Assembly: GCA_019914995.1 (NCBI GenBank)
Contig: CM034130.1
Span: 5,084,001 to 5,148,000 of the forward strand
Origin: Acanthochlamys bracteata
Lineage: Eukaryota > Streptophyta > Magnoliopsida > Pandanales > Velloziaceae
Direction of reading: 5' to 3'
DNA length: 64,000 nt
The notes under the pieces are model-generated. The model made no database searches. It was not told where the DNA came from and saw only the letters and a program-made list of their open reading frames with translations. Every line of letters begins with the position of its first letter. The first letter of the stretch is position 1. Below, piece by piece: positions 59,751 to 64,000 of the stretch. Made by a program: the position numbers and the translations under genes.

Positions 59751-62077
59751 TTATTATGTGTGTAAGAGTTTTTGGGTAGCGAGCATGTAGTTTCCTTCTT
59801 CGGTAAATCTCTACAATAGTTTATGAAATAACTAATTCATAATAAAATCATGAACGATAATAATTAATGGATGATCATTTGTAATACAGGAGATTTTAAA
59901 AAGTAATGGATACATAGATTAAATACAAAAATATAGACTCACGATCAGAGATGTAACAGGGCTAAGCTCATTAACAGATTTAGTTTTTGTTTTTAGTTTT
60001 TGAACTTTTATGTGGGCTATCCTTTAAGGTTGCAAACTTACAATATGGGTTTACAATTATTTATTTATTTAAATAGTCATAAACCAAATAATATTAGATA
60101 TGTACAGTTGTTTTGTTAAATATTAACTAATTCTCTATTTAAATGTGTACAAACTACATATTCATTAAAGGAAGATCAATGGTTGAGAAAAATGAATCAT
60201 CACTTAAAATTGAAAAGCCAACGGTTAAAAAACTTGAGGCACCACTAATAAGGTTGGAAGTCAAAAAAACCTAAATTACTAATTAGAAGATGAAACTTCA
60301 AGTCAAATAAGGTTGGGTCACAGATCTCTCGAAGTTTCTTGCTTGAGTGACGCATAATTCCAATCATAGTGAGGCTTTAGTCAGAAAGGTAGTAGTCGCC
60401 GCCAATGACAAGTCTAAACTTTTGAATGCCTGTATATTAGATTTAGTAGCATTTTGGCACATGACTTATAAGAAGAATTCGTGCTATTAAGACATTTAGT
60501 AGGTGTCGTGAGCATGAAACATGGATAAGTCTTTAAAGTTGTTGAAGTTCGTTTCATCAAACTTTGAGATAAACGATGAATGATATCCATAATCACTAAA
60601 GTACGTCACGCGTTTTGTCTTATAAAGAATTTGTTATCTTCTGAACAATTGCATGATCTGGCTACAAGACTTACATTGAAGACGAGATTATATAGATCAA
60701 CAAGGGTAGGCAAAAAATCTTCGACATGAAAAAGATTACTTCAAGCATATAGATGTTACACCCCTACCTAAGGTATGACTCCAAACGGTCCTAAACAACT
60801 CAAATATATCTGGCGCCAAAATTTTCAAATATTCGACAAAACCTTTTCCAACTTGCAAGAGTATATCTGCACATATATTACAAAACATTTTAACACCATA
60901 AACTTTCACAAAAGAATTTTAAACAACAGCTCATATATTTACCACTACTTATTAGTAGTACCTCAAATCTATTACAAGTTACAATAACAAATAAACACTC
61001 GAGAAAAATACAAGTCTGTCGAAGAATAGAGCTAACTACATGCAAAATAAAATAAATAGCGTAAAGACGTATACCCTTGAAATGCACGCACGAGAGACGA
61101 TGTACGGCAAGTCCTCTTCTATAGGCCTCTAATAAATATAGGAGAAGCCAAATAAAATACGTTTGAGCTCAGTCTCAATTAGGTGAGATAGAAGATGCAC
61201 CGTTTTAGATTTGCATTGTATTACCTAATTCCTATATTCTTATATTGTACTGTTTTAGGTTTCTCTATTTGATCAAATTTTTTCCTACCAAGTCCTGAAT
61301 CGTCCTATACCGACTCAGTCTTTAGTAGGAAGTGTATGACTATATGCAATGCATTATACAATAATAAATAATTAAAAATATATATAGTTAACATGATTTT
61401 CGAAACAATAATGAACATTATTAAACACTTTTTAAGAAAAACATATCCATTACAAACTTAGTAAAAATAAATAATAATAAAAACTAAATTATTAATAAAT
61501 AATAGTATTAAATTATAAATCAATACTTGTAGATAATTAGTAATTTAAATAGATAAATCAAGTACTTAGTAAAGAGTTACATAAGAAGTATAAAATCGTA
61601 AGTAAAAAATGCAAATAAATAATTAAACAAATAAACAGTTAATGTGATAAATTAAATGGCATTATTATCGAAAATACAATAAGCTGTCAAGTCAAAGTAC
61701 TTTATAAAACATAATAATTTAATAATCATAATTTCAAAATAAAATCTAACAGGCAAGTAGTCAGGATATCATAAACCTAAATCTATTCCCAAATCGAATA
61801 CCTCCGACAGCACTTGGTGTCGAGACTAGCATTGCGTCCCACTGAAGCTACTATCATTCCGAGTGATCGGTCCGGATAGGCCATGATTTCGTCCCCACAT
61901 GTATGGACCTAATAAGTCTATGGCCATAGGTGAGTACTGCCACACAATCACTGAGATCCTGAATTTAGCTCCTAACTTACTCATCTTCTTCCGAGCAGCG
62001 TGAGTTTTGAGCATAACCTAAACTACATTCCAAAACACGTAAACACAAAAACACACACACGTATATATATATATATA
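59751..62077. other. intergenic, unclassified repeat-like DNA
   Basis: No host gene. 60750-61330 and 61760-62050 have the balanced composition of transposon interiors, but no transposase, capsid or polymerase motif could be read. 61360-61740 is AT-rich. Confidence 0.4.
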
Positions 62078-62247
62078 TAGGGATAGAGACACTCCCTTTC
62101 AAGTTTAATCTGATCTTCAAATCTAATCTCCACCGTTAGATATGAAAAACTATGAGTTAGAAACATACTTATAAAATTTCAGCTCAATCGGAATATTAAT
62201 TCACCTGCATCTGCCCATTTGATCAAATTGACAAAAAGTAAAAAAAA

Positions 62248-62283
<36 letters not shown>
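62078..62283. mobile_element. single-arm copy of the fold-back MITE
   Basis: ATAGGGATAGAGACACTCCC, then CAAATCTAATCTCCACCGTT, ATATGAAAAACTATGAG, ATTTCAGCTCAATCGG and TTTGATCAAATTGACAAAAA follow the same order as one arm of the 47651-48075 element. Both sides are (AT)n microsatellites. The second arm is absent. Confidence 0.75.
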
Positions 62284-62286
<3 letters not shown>

Positions 62287-62479
62287 GTAAAGCTTACTCA
62301 ATCCCATGTATTCATTATTTTTCAAATTCACATGTCATCTACAGTAAAACATAGCAATAATATCATGTGCAATCATTCTAAAGCATGCTGTAATTATTTT
62401 GCTCAAGTAATAACAATACCAATAATAACTATAACAAAATGCTGTACAACAACTAAAAAAATAAGCCATAGCTGAGACA

Positions 62480-62790
62480 TGCTAATCGCAATTAACTATA
62501 GCAACAAAAATATTAATAGTGATTGCTTTAGCGACTAAAATATTTTAATCGCTAGAGCAGTCGCTATTAACAAGTCACTATTAGTAATCGCAACTGGTAT
62601 TGGTTGCCAGTCGCCATTGAGTCAAGAGCGACTATATCAACGCAGTCGCAATTGATTCAGTAATAGCGACTGGCACAAACTAATTCGCAAGTATCTATAC
62701 AGACTAACTTTGACTGTGTCACTACTAATATAATAGTGACTAAATTGGTGGTAGTCGCAGGCACTAGCGGCGACTATTTTTATTGTAGTG
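62480..62790. mobile_element. CACTA (En/Spm-type) element end with subterminal motif array
   Basis: The right terminus, read inward, is CACTACAATAAAAATAGTCG, a typical CACTA end. The inner 300 bp holds about eight GCGACT/AGTCGC hexamers in both orientations plus variants such as TAATCGC, like the subterminal transposase-binding repeats of this superfamily. The left terminus was not found in the window, so only an end, or a truncated copy, is annotated. Confidence 0.8.
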
Positions 62791-64000
62791 CCTACTAGTT
62801 TGGAAAAATATTGTAGCGACGTGTTTATCGCCCTTGATCCTTTTATATATATATATATATATACACGAATATACACGATTACGATATTTGAATGCATTAA
62901 AACTAATTTTAATATACTCTTATTTTTAGTAACCTACCAGTTTAGCAACTCGTATTCGGATGAATATAGCCTAAATCGAAAGCCTACATTACCACTACTG
63001 CATTCACTTCGATAAATCGTTATAAACAATACACTCACCTAGAGCTAGGGCTACCAAAACACAGGAGACAAAATGGAGTCCGAATGAGCCTTAGTTCGCA
63101 ACAACGAACTTAGCGATTATAGCCGGTCCCAACAGCACCTAAAGTAAATGGATTAGTTGACAACTCAAAAGTAGCTACAGGGCCCACGACTAGCCGGGTG
63201 GTGAAAGTGTTGTATGAGGTGTTTTTATCACTATAATCACACTTATTATGATCAAATTTCAACAACTAAGAAAATACAAGTGGCTGGATGCCACCTTCTA
63301 GCGGGAGAATAAGCAACTTCCAGTCTATAAGAAAACGTTTTTACCTGATTGTCGAGTATTATTAATAAATAAGATAACTTGTTCTTAAAATCACTCATAA
63401 ATCAAATGCAAAACGAAATATTAAAAATTATTGTTACTCTTAGGAGTATGAGAGTATCTTTTAGTAGTGGATATATATTATTGAATTCTTTTTGCAAAAT
63501 CTTAACTCTCTATAGTATTTTATAAAATAACTAATTTTAAAAAACTTTGCATGATATATGAATTAATTTAGTTATATATTTTAAAAATAAATGCAGGTAC
63601 AAGTTAAATATAGATCTAGCGTCATAATTAGAGATGTACTGGACCGAGCCCATTAAAAAGGCCTGCTTTAATTCTTTTCTAAACTTATTTTTCAGGTGAT
63701 TAGGTTTTGTTTGAGGTTTGTCATGTGGGTTTTACATGAAATGAAAATTTTAGAAAGTTTTCGTCGTTTGATAACGAAACACTCTTATATACGACTTGTT
63801 ATATAAGTCTAAAAGCATAGGTCGAATAAAAATAATCTGCCTGTAACATTAGTTACAAGTATATCAAATTACCTTTCTTCTTGCTTGTTGCACATTGCAA
63901 TAGCCATGCGTGACAGAGTACACTCTCAAACCTTAAAAAAGCCATAACCTTATTACCCTTTAATACTTGTATTGTGAAAAGAATACAATCCATATTTGCT
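62791..64000. other. intergenic to window end
   Basis: An (AT)n run at about 62843-62865, then low-complexity and AT-rich sequence. No gene or terminal repeat seen. Confidence 0.45.

Noticed and set aside
60414-60596. A coding remnant of a retroelement
   Set aside because: No recognisable family motif could be read; left as unclassified intergenic DNA.

Overview
This is nuclear DNA of a flowering plant. Genes are split by many GT-AG introns, intergenic DNA is AT-rich, and the gaps are filled with short inverted-repeat transposons. The wording of the cytosolic pyruvate kinase and RAD5A proteins resembles monocot sequences, and the AT-rich, MITE-dense background would suit a non-grass monocot; that placement is inference only.

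Layout. 1-5.1 kb: no intact gene, one bZIP exon relic. 5.1-9.5 kb (-): complete 15-exon cytosolic pyruvate kinase, with a MITE beside one splice donor. 10.5-12.3 kb (+): small two-exon tail-anchored-type protein. 14.2-16.8 kb (+): seven-exon fusion of a trihelix DNA-binding domain to a uridylate-kinase-type domain. 17.3-20.6 kb: transposon carrying spliced exons of a host-like gene. 21.7-23.3 kb (-): two-exon coiled-coil protein, possibly mitochondrial. 23.5-30.6 kb: nest of transposons, including a 5.2-kb two-ORF PIF/Harbinger element inside an older long-inverted-repeat element. 31.3-37.8 kb (+): complete 19-exon RAD5A (HIRAN, SNF2, RING, helicase C). 38.8-40.5 kb: expanded MITE with foreign filler and a nested MITE. 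42.0-45.5 kb (+): five-exon AT-hook/PPC (AHL) gene. 47.6-50.0 kb: fold-back hairpin element followed by a tandem array of diverged copies of its arm. 50.7-51.2 kb (+): intron-less small plant gene. 51.2-64 kb: gene-poor, with a Harbinger Myb/SANT-like ORF, an acyl-activating-enzyme pseudogene, many AT-rich MITEs, an LTR-like repeat pair and the end of a CACTA element.

The host genes are unrelated housekeeping or regulatory loci and do not form a pathway: glycolysis (pyruvate kinase), nucleotide metabolism or regulation (trihelix-UMPK), DNA damage tolerance (RAD5A) and chromatin/transcription (AHL). Exon models for these four were built by hand; each closes in frame, and lengths or wording fit the families (527, 510, 1007 and 370 aa). 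Two introns, in pyruvate kinase and in the 100-aa gene, appear to use the same GC donor (AG|GCAAGCAA). I found no wholly new multi-gene system. The most unusual items are the trihelix-kinase fusion with its stop-free intron, the gene-carrying transposon at 17-20 kb, the nested inverted-repeat/Harbinger structure, and the fold-back element with its tandem array.
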